A stretch of 64,000 bases of DNA from Puccinellia tenuiflora. Taxonomy: Eukaryota > Streptophyta > Magnoliopsida > Poales > Poaceae. The number at the start of each line of letters is the position of its first letter. Position 1 is the stretch's first letter. Location of the stretch: NCBI GenBank assembly GCA_012064385.1, contig QRDG01000063.1, forward strand, positions 310,001 through 374,000, written 5' to 3'. A program made the translations under genes and the position numbers. The notes beneath the pieces are model-generated. The model ran no database searches. It was not told the origin of the DNA and saw nothing but the letters and a program-made list of their open reading frames with translations. Positions 36,307 to 45,563 of the stretch are shown piece by piece.

Positions 36307-36384
36307 CTACTCGTTACATTCTACACCTTCCTTTTGGGGTGGCCGCCGACGATTAATCACTACATCATTGTAGCCATCATCGAG

Positions 36385-37403
36385 GGAGGGATGTTTGCTA
36401 GATTAGCCATAGGGCTAATGACGCGATAACATGTGGAGAAGGTAGCGCTGGAAATCAGGGAATGAGATTAACACATAGATTTACCCATGTCCGGACTCTC
36501 ATTGAGGAGGCAAAGACTTATTCTTGCTCGTGTATATTGAGTGTCAAATCTTGTCTCGTGTCAGAGTGAGATTGTTTGTCCTCGATGGACCCGTGCCATG
36601 TCTTATATAAGGGACATGGACGAGTTTCAATGATGACGATAATGGGTATTAACAAGTCACTATCTCGCTGATAATGTGAACTTAATAGTGTCTCGGCTAC
36701 TAACATTAAGTTTTTACTACGGGTAACGCTAGTCTTCATGGCGACGGTTTTGAAGGAGTCATCTCCTGGTGTGACGCTTGACGAACTTCTCATTCCAATC
36801 CTCAGGGAGACGACACCTCCACCTCCAGTTGGGCCGAGAACTTTAGTATAGTCCAGAATGGTCTTCTTATGCGTGTCATGGGCTTACTGGACTTCTTGGG
36901 CTTCACCATTTACTTGGTCCTCATTGGGTTTGTTGGGCCTACCTAATAGTAATCTCGTTGTCATTAACACCGAGTCCACCAAGGCTTTATTGTTCGAACC
37001 GCCTCCCCCCTTATAGTCGAGTCAGTGTCGGGTCTCCAACGATGTAGTCTTGATGTACTCTTGCTAGTCGAAGAAGTGGTTGATGATGATCTTGATGGAG
37101 CCAACGTTCTTGCTTGTCTTCGGGTTGAGTTTGACAGAATCATTTGTCCTGACTACCTCTGGCTCTCGCCTGTAATTAGATTCTCGACTCCGAGAGCCGT
37201 GATGATTGCTCTTCATAGAAGGCTAAAGATAATGTCGGATCGTATCGGTAGATTGCATCGAGGACTCCGCGAGTGGTTCAAACAAGCTGACCATATAAGG
37301 CAGCTATTCGGACATGGTGGAGACCAGCATGTACACTTGTTTCGCCGTACACTTACTTGCATAAGTTCTATGAATACCAAATTCAGATTTTTTTTGTCAG
37401 AAC
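36385..37403. other. Unassigned repeat-like sequence
   Basis: Contains AGATTTACCCATGTCCGGACTC-like text seen in grass retroelements (from memory). A 128-codon frame at 37025-37411 has no recognisable domain. No LTR pair or TIR was identified and no gene is supported. Confidence 0.3.
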
Positions 37404-37730
37404 CATCTTAAAGGTCTCGTAGTATTTCACTCTTTTTTTCTTTTCAAAATGCTTTCCCTGCGGGGAACCGGATTCCATTAACCAGAGGATAACAGAAGTA
37501 CAGAACAAGTTTGTCCAGCACCAAGGGTGCAAACAGAAAACCAAAGGATGATCAGGAAATGGTGGATCAAAAGGACACCCCAAAAACCTATCAAGAAAGA
37601 AAATAAAATGGCGCAAAAGAAGAGGACTACTCGCGCTAACCGCGTTTGTCCAGCAAAGAACACCCAAGATCACCATCATCAGTAACTTCATACTATACAT
37701 GGCCACTCAACATGACCAACAGAAGATAGT
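37404..37730 (-). mobile_element. LINE-like 3' terminal remnant
   Basis: A T-rich run near 37430-37445 (poly-A on the minus strand) is followed by TTCCCTGCGGGGAACCGG and a 3'-UTR-like segment. No RT homology is visible, so this is a weak call by tail structure. Confidence 0.35.
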
Positions 37731-37914
37731 TCCTTCAAGAGCCAACTTAGAAGTGCATACTCCAGCGAATCACATTTGGCTGGTCGTCTTCTTCTCCAGC
37801 GTCAGCAATCCTGGCAGTGGTAGATCTTGCAGCATCTTGAGCTCTTAAGCGCCGTCTGTTGGAGACGATCAGCACCAACAATCAGGTTTCCTTGATCTGC
37901 TCCGGTTTGTATTC

Positions 37915-38200
37915 CTACCCAATAATGAAGGAACGCAGTCCTTGGAAGAATCGGATGAATCTAGCAAAAGGTAATCGGATGAATCTAGCAATGCAGTCTT
38001 TCTTTGATCGACAACCAACATGTTCAGAAACCTTCTTCCAGTTTTCTCCACAATGCAATACAGCCTCAAGTAGGTGAAGAGTTTCCTTGTCTGTCCAATC
38101 TGATTTTACATCTTCAATAATTTCAACTTTCTTGATGTCTGCTGCAGTAAGACCAGGCCGGTAGTTAGCGTGTATATAGCATGTACAACAGAGAGCGGCG
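37915..38200 (-). pseudogene. SWI3-type chromatin remodelling subunit fragment (SANT domain)
   Basis: The minus strand encodes a near-complete SANT/Myb-like helix set: SDWTDKETLHLLEAVLH, then NWKKVSEHVGCRSKKDCIAR and FIRLPF. It is preceded by YRPGLTAADIKKVEI and by CCTCYI, the end of the small zinc-finger region. This is the order found in plant SWI3A/SWI3B subunits of SWI/SNF complexes. SWIRM upstream and the C-terminal coiled coil are missing. The 3' end carries a short duplication (CGGATGAATCTAGCAA twice, 37951-37996) giving FIRLPFARFIRF. It is a broken piece, perhaps moved by a transposon; the parent gene is elsewhere. Confidence 0.75.
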
Positions 38201-38503
38201 ATTTGGAGGCCGAGCTCCATGGAGCTCGGTTTCCAAAAAAAATTAAAAACGCATTGTTTTGTTTCAAAAAATTCTGAATTTTTTTATGGTTGTAGATAAT
38301 ATTGTGATCCATCATTATGGAAATTTTCAATCACAAATTCATTGTATTCTGTTCTGGGAAAAAAAAAGAAATCTGCAGATCTACAAAGATTGCACGGCAA
38401 CTACAGCTACATACATGTTTTATTCACATAGCAAAACAGTGGAAAATCACTCACCTTCTGTCAGTCTACAAAGATTGCCTGAGTGAGTGACAGAGTGAGT
38501 CAG

Positions 38504-41500
38504 TCAGTTCCGCTCGGTGAAGCTCTCGGTGCCATGCTCCCGATGCGGCGGCGCGCCGACAATGGCGTCGGACCACCGCGCGGGGGACCGGTCACTGCTG
38601 TTGGACGAAGACATGGCCTCTGCCCGCGCCTCCCGCACCATCCGGAGCACCTCGGCCGTCACCGGTCGCCTGCTAGGGTCCGCGGCCACGCACGCCGCCG
38701 CGACGCTGATCAGAGCGCCCAGCTTCTCATCTGCGCCTCCGCCACCTGCGGACGCGGCCGACTCACCGCCTGACTCCGTCATCTCCTCCTCACGCGCAGC
38801 ACGCACCCATGTCGGTATGACATCCTCATCGCCGCGCAGCTCCACGAGGTCCTGGGGCGGTGCCCTGCCCGTGAGCAGCTCCAGCAGGAGCACGCCAAAG
38901 CTGTACACGTCCGACGCTGACGTGAAGCAGGCATTGGCCATGGCCGAGGCCGAGCGTGTCTCGGGGGCGCGGTAGAGGAGGGATGTCGCCGAGGAGGCGT
39001 CGGCGGCGGCGAGCGCAGGTACGAGGCCATAGTCGGTGAGGCAGGACTCGAAGTCCGGGCCGAGGAGCACGTTGGAGGGCTTGAGGTTGCCGTGTACGAT
39101 GGGGGCAGTGGGTGTCTGGTGGAGATGGAGCAGGCCGGCGGCGATGTCCTCGGCGATCTTCATGCACGACGTCCAGTGCAGTGGCTTCCCCTTGCTTGAC
39201 GGCCTTGACCCTGCATTCCAAGTTAATTATTAGCACAAGAAAATACTACTACATGACCATGATTCAACGAGTGGTACTGCATCTAAACATCTAAAGCTCC
39301 ATGCTTACTAGGTAGAACCCCACAGTCTCTTAGTGTGAGGCCAGCCATAAATTGTCTGAACTTTGCCTGTGACTCTGTTGCTCATACATACTGTAGTAGC
39401 AACAATTACTGCTGATCAAGAAGGACCACCACACCCACAGAGAGAGGCATACGTCGATCTGCATATAAATTTGTGTAAATGTGCATTGCATCTATGCTCT
39501 TGTCCCTTGTGATTTTGTGAAATAGTGCAACGCAAGGTGCAGGTTGATGCAGTACGTACAGGCCTATCTACAGTCTGAATTCAGGACATGCTGCCATGGC
39601 AAGAACAGGGCAGGGATTGATGGATAGACTGAGCTCGGCTCCTGACATGTTGTCGTGTGAGTGGCGTTTGACTGACTGTCTTAACTAATTTGGGAGATTT
39701 GGACGGTGGCGGCAGACAGCCTTGCATGGACACCATGGACCTTCAGTTAAACTCAGTGGGTCGAAAAGGACAACGTATTGTTTGAATTTGATCATTGCTG
39801 GTTTTACCAAATCATTATCTTGTGGAAAATTCCTTTTTTTTTTTGCGATGTCTGAAGAATCTAATATATTCTTCTCTCTTCTCGACAGCGAGACATGCAT
39901 GGAGTTCAGTGCAAGGGTTTTTAGCAATTGAACAGAACCAATATATCTGTGTGACTCACATGAACCTCCCATGTTGATATAGTACAGAGGCCTGTGTTTT
40001 TTAAGTGAAGGAAGGTTCAGTCAGCGCTGCTAGTGCTCATACATCATCATTTTCAATTTTTGTTTATCCGATTCAGTGATCTTGTGCCTAGATTTCTGCC
40101 GTGTCTCCATGGGAACGTGTTCCCGGGGACGCTCTGTCGGTAGCTAATGGTGCAAGGTTTAACTCTGTCAATCTTGTGTGCCATTGGAGGGGGATAGGTA
40201 AACTAAAAGGGTTTTCCTGACCTTGCATTTCACAGATACTATCACATCCAGTGTACTCCTGAGTAATTAATTATGCGATATTATGGAATCTATATCTACT
40301 ACCGGTACTCTGTTGCCACATGAATCACTGATCGGATGCCACATGAATCACTGCTTCGATGCCACATGGGTTGGTACTACTCCTAGTACACATGTCCAGT
40401 GATGAATTAAGAAGCAGACCTAACACCCTGGGCACCACGTACACAAGGCTTTTAGTACTTACTTTAGGTGAATCACAAGCATGAGGCTCACGCATATCAA
40501 TCTGTCACATAGCACCAACAAGGCAGTAGCTAGCTAAGCTAAGTATGGAATGGGATCAACGGAGGGCAGCACAACTGCACAAGAGTCCAGAGAGTGGTTG
40601 CAATGCACGGCAGATCCATGAATTTCTTCTAGCTACCCAACAAGAAAGATACGCTTTTCCCCGTGCCTGATCAAAACCTTGCCAGCAAAAAAAATCATCT
40701 TTTTTCCTTTCCCCATTCCATTCATGGGCACAGACAGTCGGGCATGGTCTGTCCAGTTCATATGAATGCTATCTGTAGAAATTCCGTGCCTTGATATCGA
40801 TTGAGCGGTGCAGATTAAGACTATAATTTCCTCATTATTTTTACATTTATTAACATGGATGGAGAGTTGCAATGAGAAATTGAGCTAAAATGAGATGAAA
40901 TGCAGTAGCAAATTGTTCCTGAGAAACTGAATTGTTTCTGACAAACTGAACAGTGGCAATGGTGAATCGGAGGGAGGAAGAAATGCTGCAATGGGGACTG
41001 ACCGTGGACGAGGGAGAAGAGGCTGCCGTTTGGGTAGTAGTCGTAGACGAGGAGCCGCTCCTCCTTGGCCTGGAAATACGCCCGGAGCGCCACCACGTTC
41101 GGGTGCCGCACCCGCCCCAGCTCCTCGGCGCGCCGTCCGAACTCCGCCGCGCCCACGCCACCCATTCCGGCAGCTGCGTCGCTGCACCGCATCCGCTTGA
41201 CCGTCACGATGAACCCGGTCTCCATCACGGCTTTGTACGTGCTCCCGGCCTCGCCGCGGCCCAGCGTCTCCGCCGACGCGCGCAGCAGCTCCTCCAGGCT
41301 GTACGACATCTCCTCCGACCCGCCGCCGCAGAACACCAGCTTCCCGATCCCATCCCGCTCCCACGAGAACTCCCGCCCGCCGCCCACCGCCGCCGCGTTC
41401 GTCGCCGGTGGTGCCGCGTTGGCTGAGTGCTGCTGCGGCTGTTGCTGGTGGTGCGCGTTGTCCTCGGCCGTTTCCGGGCCGCCCTTGTCCACGTCGCCGG

Positions 41501-42416
41501 CCACGCGCTTGTTCCTCCCGCGCCCGCGCCGGGATGCAATCACCGCCGCCAACAGGAGGGCCAGCACCACCGCTCCGGCCACCGCGGATCCGGCCGCGAT
41601 GGCGGCCGTCCTCCTTCGCCGTCTGCCGCCGCCGGGCGGAGGGAGGGGCGCGAACGCCGCCGTGGCGGGGGACAGCGGCGCTTCGGCGTCGGGAGCAGCC
41701 GCCACGCACGGCGCGGCGAGCGGGGGCCCGCAGAGCCCTGCATTGCCCTCGAACGACGACGCGTTGAACCGCTTGGCGAGCACCGCCGGGATCTGGCCCT
41801 CCAGGCGGTTCCGTGAGACGTCGAGCCGCCGGAGCGTGGGCTGCGGCAGCGCCGGCACGGGCCCCGTGAGCCGGTTCCCGTCAAGCATCAGCGCCGTGAG
41901 CCGCGGCACCCCGGAGGCGAGCTCCCGCGGGATCCGGCCAGACAAGTCATTATCCGAGAGCACGAGCACGGTGGCGCGGCGGAGGAGGGCGAGGGATACC
42001 GGTAGGCGGCCCTGGAGACGGTTGTGGGAGAGGTAGAGGAGCTTGATGTTGGGGAGGGCCGCGGCGAGGTTGTCCGGGATGGGGCCGGAGAGCGCGTTGT
42101 CCTTGAGGCTGAGGACGCGGAGCTCGCGGAGAGGTGCGAGGAGGGCGGTGGTGAGGGCCCCGGTGAGGTTGAGGTTCTCCAGGACGAGCTTGGTGACGCG
42201 GCCGTTGGCGTGGCACTGGCGGACGCCCGGCCAGGTGGTGCAGAGGGCGTTGGCGGTGGCGGCACTCCACGGGAGGCGGTTCGAAGTGTCGAGTGCGGAC
42301 TTGAGGGCGAGAAGCGCGTCAGCGTCGGTAGCGGCGGCGAGCGGCGGGGCGAGGTGGTGCAAGAAGAGCAGGAGGAGGCATGTGAATGTCCGCGAGATGG
42401 TTCTCGGAGGCCTCAT
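38504..42416 (-). CDS. LRR receptor-like pseudokinase (probable inactive receptor kinase)
   Basis: Two exons, 41003-42416 and 38504-39210 (minus), joined in frame (CACG/GGTCAAGG) to 706 residues. Intron 39211-41002 is 1,792 nt. Order: signal peptide about 1-28, LRR N-cap with TWPGVRQC near 61-68, about five LRRs (75-215), FEGNAGLCGPP cap, proline-rich stretch, transmembrane helix about 271-295, then a kinase-like domain about 366-670. The Gly-rich loop is GRGEAGSTYKAV and VTVKRM keeps the Lys. The HRD motif is HGN (VHGNLKPSNVLL) and DFG is DYG (LTDYGL), so the catalytic Asp is lost. Layout and motifs match the plant clade named after Arabidopsis At5g67200 (probable inactive receptor kinases). 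Expected at the plasma membrane as a co-receptor or scaffold; the ligand is unknown. The ATG opens the signal peptide. Confidence 0.9.
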
Positions 42417-42796
42417 GGTTTGGAGGTCGAGGTTGCAATGTGGGGAGTGGGCGGTGAGCTAGGCGGGTGAAGGAAGAGGAGGTGGAGGACTGGAGGAGGC
42501 AAGGTCAGCAATGGCGGGTGAGTGGCATTAATGTGTGACTGTGGTTGGGTTTTGGGAGGAGGAGGAGCACGAGAGAGAGCTGGGGAGAACAAGAGAGTAC
42601 GCAGCCAGAAAGAAAAGGAGGTAGCAGCCCAGCTGGTATTTGAGCTGCTTAACTAAATGCAGCAGCGTGCGTGCCTACGTACGTACGTACACCCGTGGGT
42701 TTTGCGTGGACCTGTCGGTCGGCGACATGACGGCGAGAGGAGGAAGAAGAAGGTAGCTCGGCCCGGATTCAGGTGCAGCCAACTAGCAATGTCTGA
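42417..42796. other. Upstream region of the pseudokinase gene
   Basis: Purine-rich GAGAGAG/GGAGGA tracts near the gene (on the plus strand; pyrimidine-rich on the coding strand) and an ACGTACGTACGTAC simple repeat near 42677-42690. A clear TATA box was not identified. Confidence 0.4.
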
Positions 42797-42805
42797 AAAA
42801 AAAGA

Positions 42806-43524
42806 GGGAGAATTGGGTCTGTACCATTAAAAGATCACATATTTAGGTTTATACCATCAAAAGATCTATTTGTTGGTTTATACCATAGAAAGGTTGCAAA
42901 TCATTTGATTCTTACCACTTCTGTGAAGTCTCCGTTAGTGATCCATCCCAACCAAGAGCAAGAACAGGCAAGAACAGGCGGTGGCCGGCAGGCGTCGGGG
43001 ACGAGCAAGAGGAGGACCACGGGGAGACCGGGCGTCGGGGATGGGCACGGGCTCGACGTAGGGGCTTTGTCGCGGCCGGTCGAAGTGCAGCGGCGGCGGC
43101 CGCGTGGGCGAGGGCGGCGACGGCGGCCGCCTGGGCGAGGTCTCAAACGGCTCGAGCTAGGGTTTCGAGCGGCCGACTGGGCGAGGACGGCGGCGGCCGC
43201 GTGGACGAGGCGTTCCACCGAGGAGATCCTCCGCCGGGCTCGTGGGATGCGGTAGTTACCGCCGGGGAGGGGTATGCGGTGGTCGCTGCTTCTCTCTGTG
43301 AGCCTGTGCGTTGTTCAGTTCCAGTTGAGGAGAAGGTATAGGGGTAAAACAGGGATTTGTTAAATTCTTTGACTGGCAAAAAAAATGAAACTTGTAACGG
43401 AAGCAGACGGAGTGGTAAAAACCAATAACGTGCCAACCTTTCGATGGTATAAACCATCACATGGGTCTTTTGATGGTATAAACCTAAACATGTGATCTTT
43501 TAATGGTACAAACCCAATTTTCCC
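42806..43524. mobile_element. Mutator-type element with long TIRs and GC-rich interior
   Basis: Both ends start GGGARAATTGGGT and share about 120 bp of inverted repeat (TACCATTAAAAGATCACAT, AGGTTTATACCATCAAAAGA). They are flanked by a perfect 9-bp duplication AAAAAAAGA at 42797-42805 and 43525-43533. Long TIRs plus a 9-bp duplication indicate a MULE. The ~480-bp interior is far more GC-rich than the AT-rich TIRs and has GCGGCGGCCGCGTGG-like tracts, as expected for captured host sequence. No transposase is present. Frames in the interior on both strands have no recognisable domain. Confidence 0.75.
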
Positions 43525-43533
43525 AAAAAAAGA

Positions 43534-44480
43534 ACACCTTTGATCTGAATTGGATTGGAATGAAATCAACGAGTGAGTCAACAGTTGAGGTGCGGCTAGG
43601 CTAGGCAGAGCATTTCGCCAAAGGAAAAGCTGGCTAGGCACCACCGAGATGCTTCTTTCTTGGGGGTTCTGCAGTAGATAGATTACTAGTGATGCACATG
43701 CAGATGCAGAGCTTACTTGATGCATGATTATTACCTTTGCGACCTGCGTGACTTGGTGATGGTAAGCACAGTAGGTGATTATGCCCACTACTCAGTGTCA
43801 GTTAGCCAGTCAGTCAATGCAGTGGTTGTTTGCTCCTCGGGGTTCTGGAAAGCCTGACTTCTTGCCATGATTCCCATTTTACTACTACCACTGACAGTTG
43901 AGTTAGCAGTAATCCCATCCTGTCCTGCCGTGACTAATCATTCCATTACTAGTAACACCACACTAATCTCATTACTGACAGCTGGGAAAGGTCACAGGAG
44001 TTTGTGCGTGTGTGAGAGAGAGACTAAAATTTTAAGATACATACATGCGTCCGTGATAGATAGAGGAGGAAATGGGTGAGAGGAATGAATGCTGCCACCT
44101 GCAGTCATACACCACCACTCTGTCTGACTGTCTCTCTGCAGATCCACCTTAATGTGATGTCCTCTCTCGTGCTGCAGTGCACGCGAGGAAGAAGGGCACC
44201 CCGGTATTTCCACTTGTCACGTGAGTAGCTAGGGAGTAGGGACGGTGATGATGTGCAATGAGTCCTCAGGCTCGGCGCCGGCGGCGGAGTTGGGGGACGC
44301 CGCCGGCCTGGGCATCGGAGGCGGGGCAGCCGGTGGAGCTCTCTCTCGGTTTGTTTCCTGCGCAGTATCTTTTGGGCTTTAAGCCTTTTAGCCTTTACTC
44401 ACATAGAAGCAGTCACGGTTTGGGCCTTGGAAGATTGAGCCCAGTTACGCCTATACGACATCAGAGCGCGCTGCTCATTT
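43534..44480. other. Intergenic; left part of the F-box duplication unit
   Basis: About 44164-44250 matches 55217-55320 (CTGCAGTGCACGC, GGAAGAAGGGCACC, GGGACGGTGATGA). The F-box tandem duplication therefore extends to here. The rest holds AG-rich and promoter-like sequence with no gene recognised. Confidence 0.55.
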
Positions 44481-44481
44481 A

Positions 44482-44492
44482 GTCCCACCTCG
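44482..44492 (+). promoter_or_regulatory. Upstream sequence element (USE) of U2 snRNA gene
   Basis: GTCCCACCTCG matches the plant snRNA USE consensus RTCCCACATCG at 10 of 11 positions. It lies 32 nt before the TATA box, the longer spacing typical of Pol II-transcribed plant snRNA genes rather than Pol III (U6-type). Confidence 0.85.
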
Positions 44493-44524
44493 CCTACGCT
44501 GATCGGAGGGAGCCTGGAGAGCTG

Positions 44525-44532
44525 TATAAAAG
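44525..44532 (+). promoter_or_regulatory. TATA box of U2 snRNA gene
   Basis: TATAAAAG begins 33 nt upstream of the U2 start, the expected distance for plant snRNA promoters. Confidence 0.85.
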
Positions 44533-44557
44533 GAGGGGCAGAGACACGGGAGAATTC

Positions 44558-44753
44558 ATACCTTTCTCGGCCTTTTGGCTAAGATCAAGTGTAGTATCTG
44601 TTCTTATCAGTTTAATATCTGATATGTGGTCCAAGTGGCCACAACGATATTAAATTTATTTTTTATGGGGAAGGGTCCATAACAGTAGCTTGCTGCTGGG
44701 GCCCTTATGCGTCGCCTGGGCGTTGCACTACTGCCCTGGCCCGGCGCACCCCA
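44558..44753 (+). ncRNA. U2: U2 spliceosomal snRNA
   Basis: Starts ATACCTTTCTCGGCC, the conserved plant U2 5' end. The branch-point pairing sequence GTAGTA is at 44591-44596. The Sm-site region AATTTATTTTTTATGG is near 44654-44669. The 3' stem-loops follow, including GGGCGTTGCACTACTGCCC. Length is about 196 nt as in other plants; the 3' end is approximate. AACTTAA about 18 nt beyond the end fits part of the plant 3'-box that directs processing. U2 forms the U2 snRNP and base-pairs with intron branch points and with U6. With promoter and core motifs intact the gene looks functional, though multi-copy families include variants. Confidence 0.92.
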
Positions 44754-44759
44754 ACCAAA

Positions 44760-45563
44760 GCTAACTTAAACTCTTTTCTCTGTATTTGTGGCTTCGTCGC
44801 TTGCAAGACAGCTGCTTTTGTTGCAACACGGAAGAAACTACAGCAAACTGAGTGAACAAAACTCACTATGTCAGATCACGGAAGACAGGAGCTTCGAACC
44901 ATCAGGCAATAAAACGTTAATGAAGAATGGTTACACTTCTAATCCCTTGTTTAGCCTCCTCAGTGGATCACATTCAGCCTGGATATGTAGAATTGCCTGA
45001 TCAATGGATACCTAGTAGTATTTAGCTGTTTAATTGCATCCACTGCTCATTGCAGACTCGTTGCTACTTTGCAACTAGGATGAAACTAGATATGATGAAC
45101 AAACACCAGCAACCTTTCTTTCCTCCAGTAATCAGCACACTGGACTCTGACTGGGACTCCGGCGCCATGCTTCACAGTTCGCACACAACCATCTTCCCAC
45201 TGTCCAATTTATGTTTAAGCAATCCACTGTACTGTATTTAATTAGATAACATGAAAACAGAAACATGTATCACACAAAGTTACCCAGACCATCTTAAGCT
45301 GATACACCTTACGGCGGACAACAACAGGTCCGTCCCAGAGACATCAAATGCGACAACAAACACGGCAACAGACAGGTACACTGACTGAACTGACCACATT
45401 CATGAACCCAATATACGAGATTCTTCGACCTCCGTCATCATCATTAATTCGAATACACCCGCTGTATACATGATGGTCCGTGCCGAAAATGTGCACTGAA
45501 CAGATGTATGCTACAGAGTTCTAACAACAAGTCAGACATCATATCACCTATTCCACTTTGCTT
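44760..45563. other. Spacer between U2 and F-box copy A
   Basis: About 45040-45240 matches 55660-55830 (AACAAACACCAGCAACCTTTC, TTTCCTCCAG), the 3' flank of F-box copy B. The matching interval between the two anchor blocks is about 450 bp shorter in copy B and lacks U2. No gene is seen besides U2. Confidence 0.55.

Larger units (their letters stand above)
25970..36379 (+). mobile_element. Solo LTR A (gypsy-like), split by two younger insertions
   Basis: Starts TGATACGTGTCAAACG and ends TAGCCATCA, flanked by a perfect TCGAG target duplication at 25965-25969 and 36380-36384. Its own sequence is 25970-26960, 29349-29700 and 36312-36379, about 1.41 kb. It was interrupted by LTR C (26961-29343) and LTR remnant B (29701-36306). 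Its start resembles the start of B, so A and B are related families. No internal domain remains: it is a solo LTR left by LTR-LTR recombination (inference). Confidence 0.8.

Noticed and set aside
37025..37411. 128-codon frame considered as a gene
   Set aside because: No domain, no homologue recognised, and surrounded by repeat-like sequence.
41065..42036. 323-codon plus-strand frame opposite the pseudokinase first exon
   Set aside because: Antisense shadow of a very GC-rich exon; the minus-strand frame has signal peptide, LRRs and transmembrane helix.
42905..43255. 116-codon frame in the MULE interior
   Set aside because: Arg/Gly-rich by composition, with equally long frames on the other strand and no domain.
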